A stretch of 64,000 nucleotides of DNA, from contig JAOVFP010000001.1 in assembly GCA_025738555.1 (NCBI GenBank), forward strand, positions 7,688,001-7,752,000. The letters are read 5' to 3'. The notes beneath the pieces are model-generated. The model saw only the letters and a program-made list of their open reading frames with translations. It was not told the origin of the DNA and ran no database searches. The DNA is from Cyathus striatus (Eukaryota; Basidiomycota; Agaricomycetes; Agaricales; Nidulariaceae). Every line of letters starts with the position of its first letter. The first letter of the stretch is position 1. The translations under genes and the position numbers were made by a program. Below, piece by piece: positions 1 through 10,713 of the stretch.

Positions 1-1430
1 ATGAAGGAATGTGATAGGATCAGGTATGGAGTGTATGGAAGGTTTGGGAACAGGTGATGGGTGCCAGAGTGAAAAGACTAGGTAACAGATGCTCTTGAAG
101 AGGCTCGGAGACTAGCAAGACATCCTAAGTCTCACACACACTGATTTGCAGATAGTACCAGCTGGGGCAACACGTGGTAGCCTCCCCAGTCACTGGCACT
201 GTGCCAAACTCAAGGCAGAGGGCCTAAGATGTTCAGTAATTTGGAAGTGTCAAACTCAACATTACACTATCCTCTCATGCGTCCAAGCACAATGAACAAG
301 ACTATCAAATAGGGTGTATGTCTAAGGATCCGAAGGTCCAAAGAATGGGGAACGAGGTATAAAGAGAAGTTTTGCCAGGGGTCAGCGAAAGAGAGTTTGA
401 GGTTGAGAAACAAGGTAGATTCTTGTGCTTTTGTTAGCGACAGACAAGCAAAATGCTTGAAGTTGAACTCAAACACTCGAAAAGGAGGCGAAGTGAATCT
501 TATTGCAAGTCTGGAATAAACTAGCACAAGAATAGCGAATTACTAACTAGAAAGACTGTACTTATAGAATAATCCATGAGGGAATCACATGTAAGTATTG
601 CCTACACTTCAATGCATGTTACTGTGCTTCTACTGTGCAAACTCATGTACTACGTATGTAAAAGGCATGGCTGAACTGTGGACTGTGCCCGTAGTCTTGA
701 TGAATAACGCATGTTGATATGCATGGTGTCCGCATTGTGTGTCATATGACTGATCACGTGTTGATAAGATAAGATATGAGTGGATTAGATAAGATAAAGT
801 GCGAGATCCTAACATTAAGTATTAAATATATAAGTAATAGTGCTCAATCTTCGAATCAATGGCCAGAGACATTGACTTTAAATATAATTGTTACTATTGC
901 AGTTATATTCTCCTATTTCACACTGAACTGAAGGAAAAGACCAGTCAACTAAAGCTACTAAGTGGTAGCACTGTACTATTTAAATCAATTCAACAGTCAC
1001 ACATCACGGGGACCTTGTGTTATGATGAAATTTGGCAGCTGTCACACATAACAGAGGCCTAGTGTTGAAAGGTACTGATATCATGGATTTATCATGGATA
1101 GTAGCATGTAGGATGAATTGGCTTTGAGGTTTTTCTTGTCGCAGTGCCTATCCTGTGTTAAATTGATTAAAATGGTACAGTATACTAGAGTCAATAAGTG
1201 GGATTCAAGAGTTTTAATGCATACTTGAATGTATTGATAAACTTCATCTCAAGTCCTTTCAATTTATTAATGAATATTGATTATGGTCATGATTGAACTT
1301 AGTCTTGAGTACAACTATATATGTCTTAAATCACTATTAATCTATTTGACATTTATCTAGACAAATAAAAGTGAAATTACATGAATTATAGAGCAGTAAA
1401 CATGTTATAAAACTTCATAAAAAGCCGGGT
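1..1430. other. No supported gene
   Basis: AT-rich sequence with only short open frames that lack recognisable motifs, plausible introns or promoter context. I see no TIRs, tRNA or long coding stretch here. Confidence 0.5.
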
Positions 1431-1464
1431 CAAGCCATGTTATAGAGGGTTCCATAAAAATTTT

Positions 1465-1561
1465 CAGGCCTTCGGCCTGACCCTACCTACCCTACCCCCC
1501 ACGGGAAATTACTGTTGGCGTGCCCCCTTGCAACTAACTACCCTACCCCCCATGGGAAATT
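1465..1561. repeat. Short duplicated GC-rich motif with hairpin
   Basis: A perfect palindrome (caggccttcggcctg, 1465-1479) is followed by two copies of the motif ccccccaYgggaaatta (near 1495-1511 and 1545-1561), 50 bp apart. Each copy is followed by a gcccccttg-type run. The block stands out from AT-rich surroundings. Its nature is unknown; it may be the end of a mobile element. Confidence 0.5.
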
Positions 1562-1827
1562 ATGACAGGCGAGCCCCCTTGGCTTCGTTTGTTCTTTGTT
1601 ATGCAAGTCCAAATGTGCTATGCAGCTTTGGGGTACACCTACCCCGTATTTTCTGCTTTGCACAGTATCTTACTACTTAAATGTCAGCCGCTCCATTGTG
1701 TGTTGTGATTACTGGGCACAAATGGCTACTGCTGGTGCCAAGCTGGTGCTGCGGTTCAAGAAGAAATCCACTCCAACCTTATATTCCTGCCAGTATGGCT
1801 TCTACTGTTGTTCATTTGCTAGCCTGA

Positions 1828-2205
1828 ATGGCCAATGCTGCTAGGCCTCCAGATGATGAACTTGCTATCACATATCAAATCCAATCTTACATCCACGTCG
1901 TTGCTGGCCTTTTCTGTGTTTTCGGTTCCATCAACTTAACAGCCTAAGCAGCAGACCAGGTGGCTGTTGTACAAGAGTCTGATGTTGCACCATGGATGGA
2001 TAGAGATGAATGGGGTGTCGTTCACAACAATCACTGCATGAATGGCAATGCTGCTAAGCCTCAGGATGAACTCACCATTGCATATTGTACCCACTTCGTT
2101 ACCTGGTGGTTGTGGTTCCGCTTGTTATTGATTATCCCAGCTCAAATGAGTTATGCAACAGACTGGGTGGCTAAGGTACTGGAGCTACGTCTGGAAGACT
2201 TGGCA
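1828..2205. repeat. Imperfect tandem duplication, about 211-bp period
   Basis: The segment starting at 1828 (atggccaatgctgctaggcc) recurs at 2039 as aatggcaatgctgctaagcc. Downstream matches such as caggtggctgttgta near 1957 recur at the same offset near 2168. The frames have no recognised protein homology and no conserved reading frame, so I read this as diverged repeat DNA rather than a gene. Confidence 0.5.
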
Positions 2206-2584
2206 GCGTGCCGTGTTGCCGTCTCTTTCTATTGTTACTCCCTTCTCTCTTGTTTCGGTAGATGTCCTGGATATCTGTAGAAAGGAAACCTTCAAAGATA
2301 GCTGTAGCTCCCTATTGGTAATATATTCTTTCTTCTGTTTCTGTAGTGATAGCTGACAATTCTTCAACATGATGTTTCGGACCACGAACCGGAAACTTCA
2401 CACCAAAGCTCAGATGAAACTCTGAAAGGCTTTATACCCGGGTGTTAAATGTTTCACACTAATATCTTAACAGTGCTTAACTGGTGATTGCACGCTGCAA
2501 AGAAATCAGGTCATTTCAGAGAGCCTTCAGGCGAATATGCTGTATAAAAGTTATCTCTAACACATGCCAATTTTCTGAACTCAG

Positions 2585-3532
2585 TTAGCTATCACTCCTA
2601 TCGCGATTCAACCCCCTCTTTACAACAACCCTCTTGGCTATAACTGCATTGCATCTTTCTGCTCCATCAACAATATTTGACCATTCTTCCACTCCTAGAC
2701 GCGATCGAAGAATGACTAGTTGCTCATCGTCAAATTCTTTGCTGAGCGCATCTATTTCATCTTCATAGTCCTCCCCGTCATCATCAACTTCAATGTATGC
2801 TATACATGCCTTGAGGTACTTCGATGACTTGAGTATAATACGAAGCCATGACAGTGGCCTATACAATACTGTAAGAGGCAAAGACATTTGGACCGCAAGG
2901 TGCATAAGATGCTCAAATGTTCTAGAATCCATAACTCTTGCTTGCCTTCAGAGTGTAACATAGTCTACCCAATCATTCAGCATTCCTAAATGCATCAGAC
3001 CCTGATTAACTGCAAGCACAACGTGTTCGCAATCAATGAAAGCAGACACCCTCAGGTAAAGTATCTTTAATGGGAGAGACTCTATAGAACTTCGAAGTGT
3101 GGATAGATTTTCATTGGGAATATAAGAGTTCTTTGGGTTCCAGTAGAGGGCAGTAATCGATCTACAGGTGAATAAGATATGTTCAATGGACTCCATGGTG
3201 CATCAATCAGGGAGAGCAAGTGCATGCACAAGGGGTGGAAGGTGTGGGCATGATATCAGTGTATGGGAGAATACACATGCTTGATTTTCATTGTAAAGGA
3301 TGACTACCCCATATACTATCTTTTCGAGGCTACAGTGTGTAGAAAAGAGGTGAGCCAGCAACTTTGTAGAGAGTGAGATAATTAACCTGTGTTTCACTGC
3401 CTTATTGACCAATGACAGGGATCTTGCAGCTGTGTGTCTATCTTCATATGCTACGCTTTCGAAGATAATAAGCAAAACGTCTTCAGGGATATCGGGGAGC
3501 AGTTGTACTGATTTTGAATCGATTTCATCCAT
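2585..3532 (-). pseudogene. F-box-like protein pseudogene (two nonsense codons)
   Basis: Broken paralogue of the intact F-box gene at 28826-29744. The N-terminus carries an F-box-like segment (LLPDIPEDVLLIIFESVAYE) followed by a predicted intron (gttaat...ctgtag, about 3332-3389). The frame continues through EKIVYGVVILYN, with matching intron position and phase to the paralogue. Two in-frame TGA codons interrupt it: one after ALPD, where the paralogue has CGA (Arg), and one after DYVTL, where the paralogue also has CGA. Past each stop the same frame stays alignable (ITALYW, VNQGLMHLGML, SRTFEHLMHLA). Both lesions are C-to-T changes at CpG sites. Intact members are presumed substrate adaptors of SCF ubiquitin ligases; this copy cannot make a full product. 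A MITE sits about 75 bp upstream of its start. Confidence 0.85.
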
Positions 3533-3607
3533 GAGAACCAAGAGGTGGCAGATCCACCGATCTTGGAACATACTTAGGGACTTTGCAGCAACTTTGATTT
3601 GATGTGC

Positions 3608-3920
3608 TTACAGCTAATTGCAAATTGATGTAGCACCTAGCTTTATGCACACATAGCTGAGTTTCTCGGCTTATCCACCCGGACCCAGGGACATGGTGCA
3701 CCCAGCTAGAATTCATCAGGGAGGATATGGCGCCATGGGGACCAGTAGATTGATGCCTATACTGCCAGCACCAGTTTTATATACTCTCCTCATTTGCTCC
3801 TCATCACCCAGTGAGAGACGTCCCAGCAGGTTGGCTTGGAGCTCGGCAGCACTAATTGGATCAACTCAGCTATGTGTGTGCATAAAGCTGGGTGCTACAT
3901 TGATTTGCAATTAGCTGTAA
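3608..3920. mobile_element. MITE, 313 bp, about 56-bp TIRs
   Basis: The sequence beginning ttacagctaattgcaaat at 3608 is repeated inverted at the other end (3863-3920, ending ttgcaattagctgtaa). About 56 bp match with a few substitutions. There is no coding capacity, so this is a non-autonomous TIR element. It lies in the presumed promoter of the F-box pseudogene. Confidence 0.85.
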
Positions 3921-4300
3921 TTTTGGATGATTCCGAGCTTCGGCAGTCTACAGTGCCAATGGGCACCTCCCTTACACATCCTGTTTTAGGTTAAGAAAAT
4001 TTTTGTACATTTTTTTGATATTTTTTTGGGAAGGAAACCCACCAAAAAAACGCGATTTACGGTGTCATCTCGTTTTTTCCCACGGTGTTTCAGTTTTCTA
4101 TGGCTGACCGAAAAAAATTGGGGATCAATCACAGTTATTTCCAGATGTACTAGGCTAAAATACTAATGAAATATCATGAAATAGTGGTCTTGTCACTCAA
4201 AATGGGTATTTGAATGAATTATTGCCATTTAAGGTATGTAGCTGCCACGGTGGAGGTTCAAGAGAGGACCTTAGGGTAGCTTTAGCATGAGAATGTTTGC
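3921..4300. other. Intergenic, nothing supported
   Basis: Poly-T/poly-A rich sequence without a gene, TIR or tRNA that I can support. Confidence 0.4.
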
Positions 4301-4911
4301 ATATATTACATAATAATATTATGTAATATGTCTTGCTTCACTTTTTCCAAGGCTGAAGAAAAAAATTCGTCCGATTGACTTGAAAAGCACAAAGATAGAA
4401 CTAGCCAATATATCACCATTAAACATGATTCTGTGACAATTAAATAAGTTACCGAAATGTAGTTCGAGTTTGACAAAAATTGATGGCCCCCTGCCAAATC
4501 AGGTGTTGAGAAGTGACTGATGGCACTGTAGAATTGAACTTAACATCCAACAGGATGCATACATCGTTAAAAAATATACTTTACACCTTTGTATACCTCA
4601 AAGTATTTGGATGGACATCATCGCTCGAGCTTAGAATTGAGGTGGTGCGATTATGTAATGTATACCATATATGGTAATTAATTATTACATAATACATCAT
4701 GTTTCATTTTTCTGGCTGCCCTGGGAAAAAAAGAAAAAAAAGTTGTCCAATCAACTTGGGAAGCACATCATCATTAGAACTAGTCTATCTAATGCCATTA
4801 AATGTATTTCTGAAGTGGAAGGACACAATTATAAAATGTAGTTTAAGTTTTACTAAAAATGATGGCTCCCTGCCAAATCAGATGCTGGGAAGTCGCTGAT
4901 GGCACTGTAAC
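4301..4911 (+). repeat. Diverged direct duplication, about 230-bp units
   Basis: Unit one (about 4301-4530) and unit two (about 4680-4910) match throughout: both start in an attacataat... stretch, share ttgggaagcaca/cttgaaaagcaca, share ccctgccaaatcag, and end with gatggcactgtag/a. Divergence is roughly 25% with small indels. No conserved reading frame links them. Probably two copies of an unidentified non-coding repeat. Confidence 0.7.
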
Positions 4912-4976
4912 AGCATTACCTTCAGATCAGCTTGGATAATGTAGTCGGCAGGTCGGCATACCCACCTAAACTTTCG

Positions 4977-5437
4977 TATGGTGCACGTCGCTTAGTCACC
5001 GCTAGTTTTGTGCAGTGGCAAAAATGGTCCGCGAAAAATTTTGAAACATTTTGACTTGTTTTCTTCAACTTTATGAAGGTTTTGAGGGTCCATTTAGCTG
5101 TATAATATCACTACTTCATTAGCGGAGTCGATTGTAAGGTGTAATGTAGTACTTCCATAGCTTCCTTGACAAATTTCGACGCATAAGATTGATGACTAAT
5201 TATATCCATTTATAGTAATTACCTTCCAAATATAGTAATCCGGCAAAATCTGGGATGTGTGAAAAATATAACTCACTCAGTTTTGGGAATTTTGACAAGC
5301 CGTTTAGCAGAATTATTCTGTTCATCAAAACAAGCGTTTCTACAAGAAGAATAAGAAATTGAGGTCATTTCGCGTGAGAAATATTAGGTGACATTTCCTT
5401 GCACAAAAGTAGCGGTGACTAAGTGACGTGCACCATA
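4977..5437. mobile_element. MITE, about 461 bp, TIR starting tatggtgcacg
   Basis: The left end tatggtgcacgtcgcttagt is matched by the inverted right end (5400-5437, ...actaagtgacgtgcaccata). TIRs extend about 38 bp with a few mismatches. A TA dinucleotide at each boundary is compatible with a TA target duplication, as in Tc1/mariner-derived MITEs. It is non-coding. Confidence 0.8.
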
Positions 5438-5691
5438 GATGAGCTGTGTTGATGTTGGTTGATGCATTGATGAAAGCAATTACAATTCTTTTGGCGTTGG
5501 TGCTTCGCTCGGCCCCCCATTTACTCCACAATAATCTACGCCCTGCAATTTTGACTGGTGCGGCTCTGAAGCTTCCACCTTTACTAGATACTTACTGTAT
5601 CATATCTTTCGGCTTCCCTTGTATTCTTCTCATAATTATTATTTTATATAATCTAAACCAATTTTACTATAACGGACACAACCTCTCCAAC

Positions 5692-7643
5692 CTACTCACA
5701 CCCGCAGTCCAATCCAAGAGCAGTAGGGGCATAAAACAAGCCCCACGGATCCACCTTCTGTTTAATTTCATACAGACGGTCATACTTGGTCCCCCAGAAT
5801 GAATCCTGCCAATTAGGCTCATTGATATCCGCCTCGTTGAGGTGTGACCCAGCACCAGGCGAAACGTCCCTCCATGCCTGCATGGTATTCGTGCTAAATT
5901 CCTCCTGCAGTGCACGGATAGTCGCCGAATCGCGAACGCTCTCGTCCCACTGGACAAAAGTGATCGCATGGAGCACATTATCGCGCCAATGCGAGTTGAC
6001 CGCGTTGTCGGCATTACCGCCTCGGACGAGTGTGGGCGCGATGTTGAATGCGATAAGACCCACTGTGTCTGCGCGGCTGACTTGCGTGCGGATGGCGTCG
6101 TATGTTGCGTTGAACTTTGCTTCGGCGATCCAGTTGGCGCGGGGAAAGAGCCGGGAGGCAAGTTGTGCGTTGTATCCGCCTACAGTCTCCTTCGGGAACC
6201 CGATCTTCCATGCATCGAAGAAGTTGTCGTGCGTGGTGGTATTGGGGGCGATGGCAACGCCGACTTGAGCGGCCGTGTCGAGCACTGGCTGCAGCAGCGC
6301 GGTGACTTCCGCCGTGGTCTTGTTAGGAGCGAAGAAAGGCGTCATCGTGAACATGATATTACCGCCGCCGATGGGGATGATGGTAAAGTACGTGTAGATC
6401 CCTGCGTCTGCGTGGATAGCGAGCTGCGAGAGATAGCTTCGGACGACGGCCCAGAAATCGTCGTTGACGTTAGGTACGTCGCGTGCGGAAGGGAAAAAGC
6501 TGAATCGGGAGACGGAGACGGGGAGGCTAGGGTACACTTTGGCGGTGATTGAGACGACGACGCCGAATGTGCTTCCTCCGCCTCCGCGGAGGGCCCAGAA
6601 GACGTCGGTGTTTTGGGTTGCGTCGGCAGTGACGAAGCGTCCGCTGGGGAGAACGACTTCGAAGGAGAGAACGTGGTCTGCTGCCATACCATAGACGCTG
6701 CTGAGAGGAGAGTGTCCGCCACCTTGGATGTATCCACCACCCCAGCCAACTGTCTATCCAAAGGGTGAGTTTATCATAACTGAAAAGAGAACTAACTGCT
6801 CACCTCCCCTTCGCCTCCTACCACGACAAGATTGTGTTTTGCGGTCTCAGTGTACAGGTCCCTTGCGATGACACCGGCACCAATACGGAACGCTGGACCA
6901 TCGTAGCCATTCTTTCCGTAGTTCTCGATGAACTTCATTCCAGTAATAGCATGTGTCCGAATGCTGAAGGAGAAAGAACCCGAGCTCTTCCCGGCGAAAT
7001 CGTGGCCGGTGTTCTTCACAACGAGACGAACGTTCTTATTCCGAGCAAAATTAACGCCCAGCTGGATGTCACGTACATCCTTCGCGTCGAGGACGTAGAT
7101 GGGATAGCCGCCTTGTCTGCAGGTGGAGGTGGAATTGTCGTCTGGGAGGCACGTCAAGCCTTGGTACAGCGGGTTCATGATAGAGTTGGGATGAGCAAGA
7201 CTATATATATGTTAACAGTTAACTTGCGAGGATACACCGAGAGTAACGTACTGAAGATCGCTATCAGTCCAGGACTGGCTGACGATGTTACACCTCGTCA
7301 GGTTATGCTGGGCTCCAGGGTAGCAGACGTCAGCGATAGGATCCGGCTTTACAAGTCGACCTCCAGCCAATGTGTCAAACAGAGCCCAAGAGGCGAGGGT
7401 AGGCCACTGCGAGTCTCCAGGAATAACCTTGCACGTCCTCGACCTGCGAACAATGGTAGACTCGATGACATCATCAGCGAACGCAAACTCGGGGTATTCC
7501 GCAACTTCAGCATCCTCGAGGATCGTCTTTTCGGCGTCGAGAACCTGTGGCGCCTGGTCAGCTGCAGGTGTGGCAAGGGCAATGACGCAAGGAAGTGCCC
7601 AAAGCAAAAACGCAATTCCTCGGATCCCGGTCATGATGGACAT
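5692..7643 (-). CDS. Secreted FAD-linked oxidase, berberine-bridge/MreA-like
   Basis: Three exons: 7643-7252, 7200-6804 and 6753-5692. Both introns are GT-AG with consistent phase, giving 616 aa. The N-terminus is a hydrophobic signal peptide (GIRGIAFLLWALPCVIALA), so the enzyme is probably secreted. The conserved IMNPLYQGLTCLP segment precedes the FAD-binding motif VVKNTGHDFAGKSSG, whose His (about residue 197) is the usual 8-alpha covalent FAD attachment site. GEGETVGWGGGYIQGGGHS and YGMAADHV follow. The C-terminal BBE signature FYAPTALG is present. The second FAD-linking Cys of bicovalent BBE enzymes is absent, so single covalent attachment is expected. The family oxidises alcohols, sugars or alkaloid-like substrates with O2, producing H2O2; the substrate here is unknown. 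It looks intact. Nearest characterised relatives from memory are fungal isoamyl-alcohol-oxidase-like proteins. Confidence 0.93.
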
Positions 7644-7687
7644 GCAAGGTCGGGGGATGTACGAGAAGGAAGACTGAAGATTAGAGC

Positions 7688-7698
7688 ATTTTTATACG
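7688..7698 (-). promoter_or_regulatory. TATA-like element of the FAD oxidase
   Basis: On the minus strand the sequence reads cgtataaaaatg about 45-55 bp upstream of the oxidase start codon, a normal position for a fungal TATA box given a short 5' leader. Confidence 0.5.
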
Positions 7699-8371
7699 TC
7701 TGCGCCGCATATCCATTTGAGATTCGAAAGGAACGTTATGTAGGCAGATGTAGGCGTGTTTCGTTCTCCCGTCTCGGGTTGTACGCGTTGTTTTGATGGG
7801 ATTGTTGTTGGTACCTGCCAGAAGCGTCCTTGGAAACTTAGCACAATGCCCACCGTCAGCTGGTCCAAAGCAATGTGCATCCAATGTTCGCCGTAGTTAT
7901 ATAAATACATTCGTTATGCTTTCACCTATAACAAGCCGCGAGGGAGTAAGGATGGAGATTAGTTGTGATGAATGAAGGCTCCAAAGCTTCCTATTCACAT
8001 AAGTTAGCTTGGCGGCGGCGTTGCGGTCCTGCGGAGGGTCGGATGCAAATCAACTACATAATTGGACTGATTAAGATCAGTGTACCAGAAGCCGACGGGA
8101 TATTTATTGCTCCCTTCCAGGAACATACGCACTAGCTGCAAAGCCGTTCGAAGAGATCGGGTTACGAGAATTAATCCTCGCAGTTTGTTCCGTATCGATG
8201 GCCTCGACGTTCCTGAGTCATGAAGTGCTTCTGACTGAAAGAACGTTGATTCCAAATCCGAATACGAGGACGATAAAGCGTAGGCAAAGTCACGAAGATC
8301 GTCATCGTATTCGCCACATATCATACAAGAAACACCCTCTCCTCTCCAAAGCCGACACCCCCATCGAACAT
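7699..8371. other. Intergenic between oxidase and METTL16 homologue
   Basis: No supported gene. A minus-strand open frame at 8004-8375 directly follows the METTL16 stop; it shows no domain, and the splice sites tried do not join it in frame, so I treat it as 3' UTR or spacer. A tatataaata motif near 7898 could serve an unseen transcript. Confidence 0.4.
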
Positions 8372-10436
8372 TCACCCCAAAGCTCCACGAAGCTTACTCA
8401 CAACATGCGCAACGAAGCTCTCAAACTGCGCCCTCTCGCGACCGTAAATCCACTGCACCTCAAGAGCAGGAACAGCCGCTTCCGCTTCTTCTTCCCCTTC
8501 ACCACCGGCACTGACACCGACACCATCTTCAGGAGTGGAATCCAGCCATCGTATGCTGCATACCAGAGTCGGGGATGTTTCTACAACGGCGGGGGTGGAC
8601 GATACACGCTTGTCGAGAGATGCAGAGGAAAGCTCCTCGCGGGTACTATCACCCAGCGCAACTTTCTTCCTGTTCCTCCTCGCATGGCGTGACCACGTAT
8701 TCTCATTCGCTTGAACCAGCACCACTGGCGGTGCCGATTCAGTCCTCGAATCAGCTCGCGCACGGCGCTCGGTAGCGCTCACTCCGATGAGCGACAACAC
8801 CCCCATGAGAGCTTCTTGCAGCTTGTCAATTGGTCGCCCTTGGACGCGGGGAAATGTATGTACGAGGGTGTTGCGTGGTGGAAGGTGGGTGTATAGAGAG
8901 TGAGTTGGGGTAATGCCTGATATCCGGGCTGTGGACTGTAAGATTGGTTGTTAGGTTGTGCTTAAAGGAAAAGGAGGGGGGAGGGAGGAGACGAACATCA
9001 GGTAAATGTGTATCGGTATACGACCAAGCTACTGCCCAACGCCTCGTTTGTCCTTGGACGAACTGTGTGATTGCGTAGTTCGTTATCTGTTTCATTTTCG
9101 ATTAGCCAGACGTCGTGGGGAGTTGGGGAAGGGAAGGTGCTCACATCGCGCTCTTTGAGCATCTGCACAATTTGTGATACAGAGGACATTTTGCCAAGCA
9201 TTGACGTGTACCATCTTAACAAGAGTGAACATGCCATCAGCAAATTTGTAAAGGCAGAAGAGAAAGATCGCGTACTTGCACTGCGTTCTGAACATCTCGC
9301 TCTCCTGCACCATCTGTTCCACGAACTTAGCTTCTCCTCCGGGGGCGAATATCATTTCGACCTCTGCACCCGTGCAGACCTGCGATAAGGGGTAGTCAGA
9401 GAAATGTTCCGAGAGGAAAGGGAGCACATACAGAGTTCGGAGGGAACTCCTTGGTATCTGCTGAACGCGTTATTTCCTCCGCACTGCCGCAGAACGGGGG
9501 ATTACACACTGTGAAATCGAAGCTATAAGGTTGAACACGTGAGCTGTTGAAGTAGTGCGCGAGATGAGTCGAAGTCTTACGTTTGACTACGGGATTCTTG
9601 TAGAGGGAAGAGGACATGTTTGTCTGTGGATGCCTTTTGTAGGTGTATTCGGGAGGAAAGGTTGTTTGATTCGATGTTGTGCCCTGCGAAAGAGAACGAG
9701 TGTGGATCGATCTCTATCGATGCCCGTCAGATGTATTCGTGCATGAAGACAGCGAACGTACCTGTTGCGACCATTTCCCATGTTGGTTCTAATGCAGTCG
9801 CTAGAATAGGATAGATGGCTGAAGCTCCTGTGCCACTGTGAAGGTGAGCTCATATTTGACGAGACGAGGAAAGGGGACGTACATATCGATACCGCGAACC
9901 ACTCTCGCACTGTCCTCAAGAACCTCAGCATGCGTATTAACGATATCCTGAATCCAAAGAACGTAGTTCATCCTTCGTTGAATTATTAGGTCGGCACAGC
10001 GATGGTAGGACACGAAAAGTACCTATTGGGAACCTGGTGTGCAAACTCTCAGTCAGAGGGCGAGAGCATAAGAGAACGAGAGAACCACGTACCGGGGGAC
10101 ATAATCTATCTTCAGGCAACTTCAACATCACTCCAAAGTCCGTAAAACATATGGCTTCCGTCAGTCGTCTGCTCTGGTGATACACCAATTGTGAGTTGAC
10201 GAAATCTGCAGGTGGTAGTTGTGGTTGCTATCCCACCTTTGTGCTTCCTCGTTCTTAAAGTCGATGGTTTTGTAGTTCGAGGTGGATGAAGAAGCTGTTA
10301 GACTGGGATAGAGTTTATGTTATGAGTAAGATGAAGAAGGTTGAAGCTAAGACGCGTACTGTTCTTTCAAAGGTGGATATGCCTCGGCGAGTTTCTGAAA
10401 GTCTACGGGGTGTCTGTATTTGTTTCGAGGGTGCAT
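8372..10436 (-). CDS. METTL16-type RNA m6A methyltransferase
   Basis: Twelve exons give a 488-aa protein: 10436-10360, 10302-10237, 10168-10093, 10033-10023, 9972-9883, 9835-9762, 9713-9581, 9543-9432, 9379-9276, 9214-9145, 9086-8997 and 8935-8372. All introns are GT-AG and every phase closes. Landmarks align with METTL16: MHPRNKY at the start, [31 protein letters not shown], the SAM-binding [16 protein letters not shown], the catalytic CNPPF (about residues 189-193), WYTSMLGK and [15 protein letters not shown]16 orthologues place m6A on U6 snRNA at the 5'-splice-site recognition sequence and act on some hairpin RNAs. The C-terminal third is low complexity and poorly conserved. Exon 4 is only 11 nt. 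The gene looks intact and is probably a single-copy conserved anchor in an otherwise repeat-rich window. Confidence 0.95.
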
Positions 10437-10713
10437 TTCTTTGATATGCTGTGTGATATTTTTGAATGCTCCAGTATTCCAAAAAAGGATTGGGCCTAGT
10501 CTCGAGGAAAGAAGAAGGAAAAGTGTTGGATAAGGTGGTGGTAAAGGAGAAAGAAAGGTTTCGGACTCGGAGAGGACCCTGGATTATTCTGCCAGAGGTT
10601 TGATACGAGTCCCCCTATGATTTCCAAAAATATACAGAAGGTTAGATACTCCCTGGCAGGCATCCCCCAGTTGGTGGAATTTTTTTTGCCGCGATGCTGA
10701 GTTTGAAGTCCCC

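Noticed and set aside
1596..2385. Several overlapping frames near 1.6-2.4 kb as genes
   Set aside because: They overlap in different frames, have no motif, and the DNA is an imperfect duplication without a kept frame.
5786..6552. Plus-strand open frames across the FAD oxidase
   Set aside because: They are shadows of the GC-rich coding exon on the minus strand; only the minus-strand frame has family motifs and splice sites.
8004..8375. Minus-strand open frame just past the METTL16 stop as an extra exon
   Set aside because: A gtgagtaag site before the stop looked like an intron start, but the AG acceptors tried led quickly to stops or wrong phase, and METTL16 homologues need no further domain.
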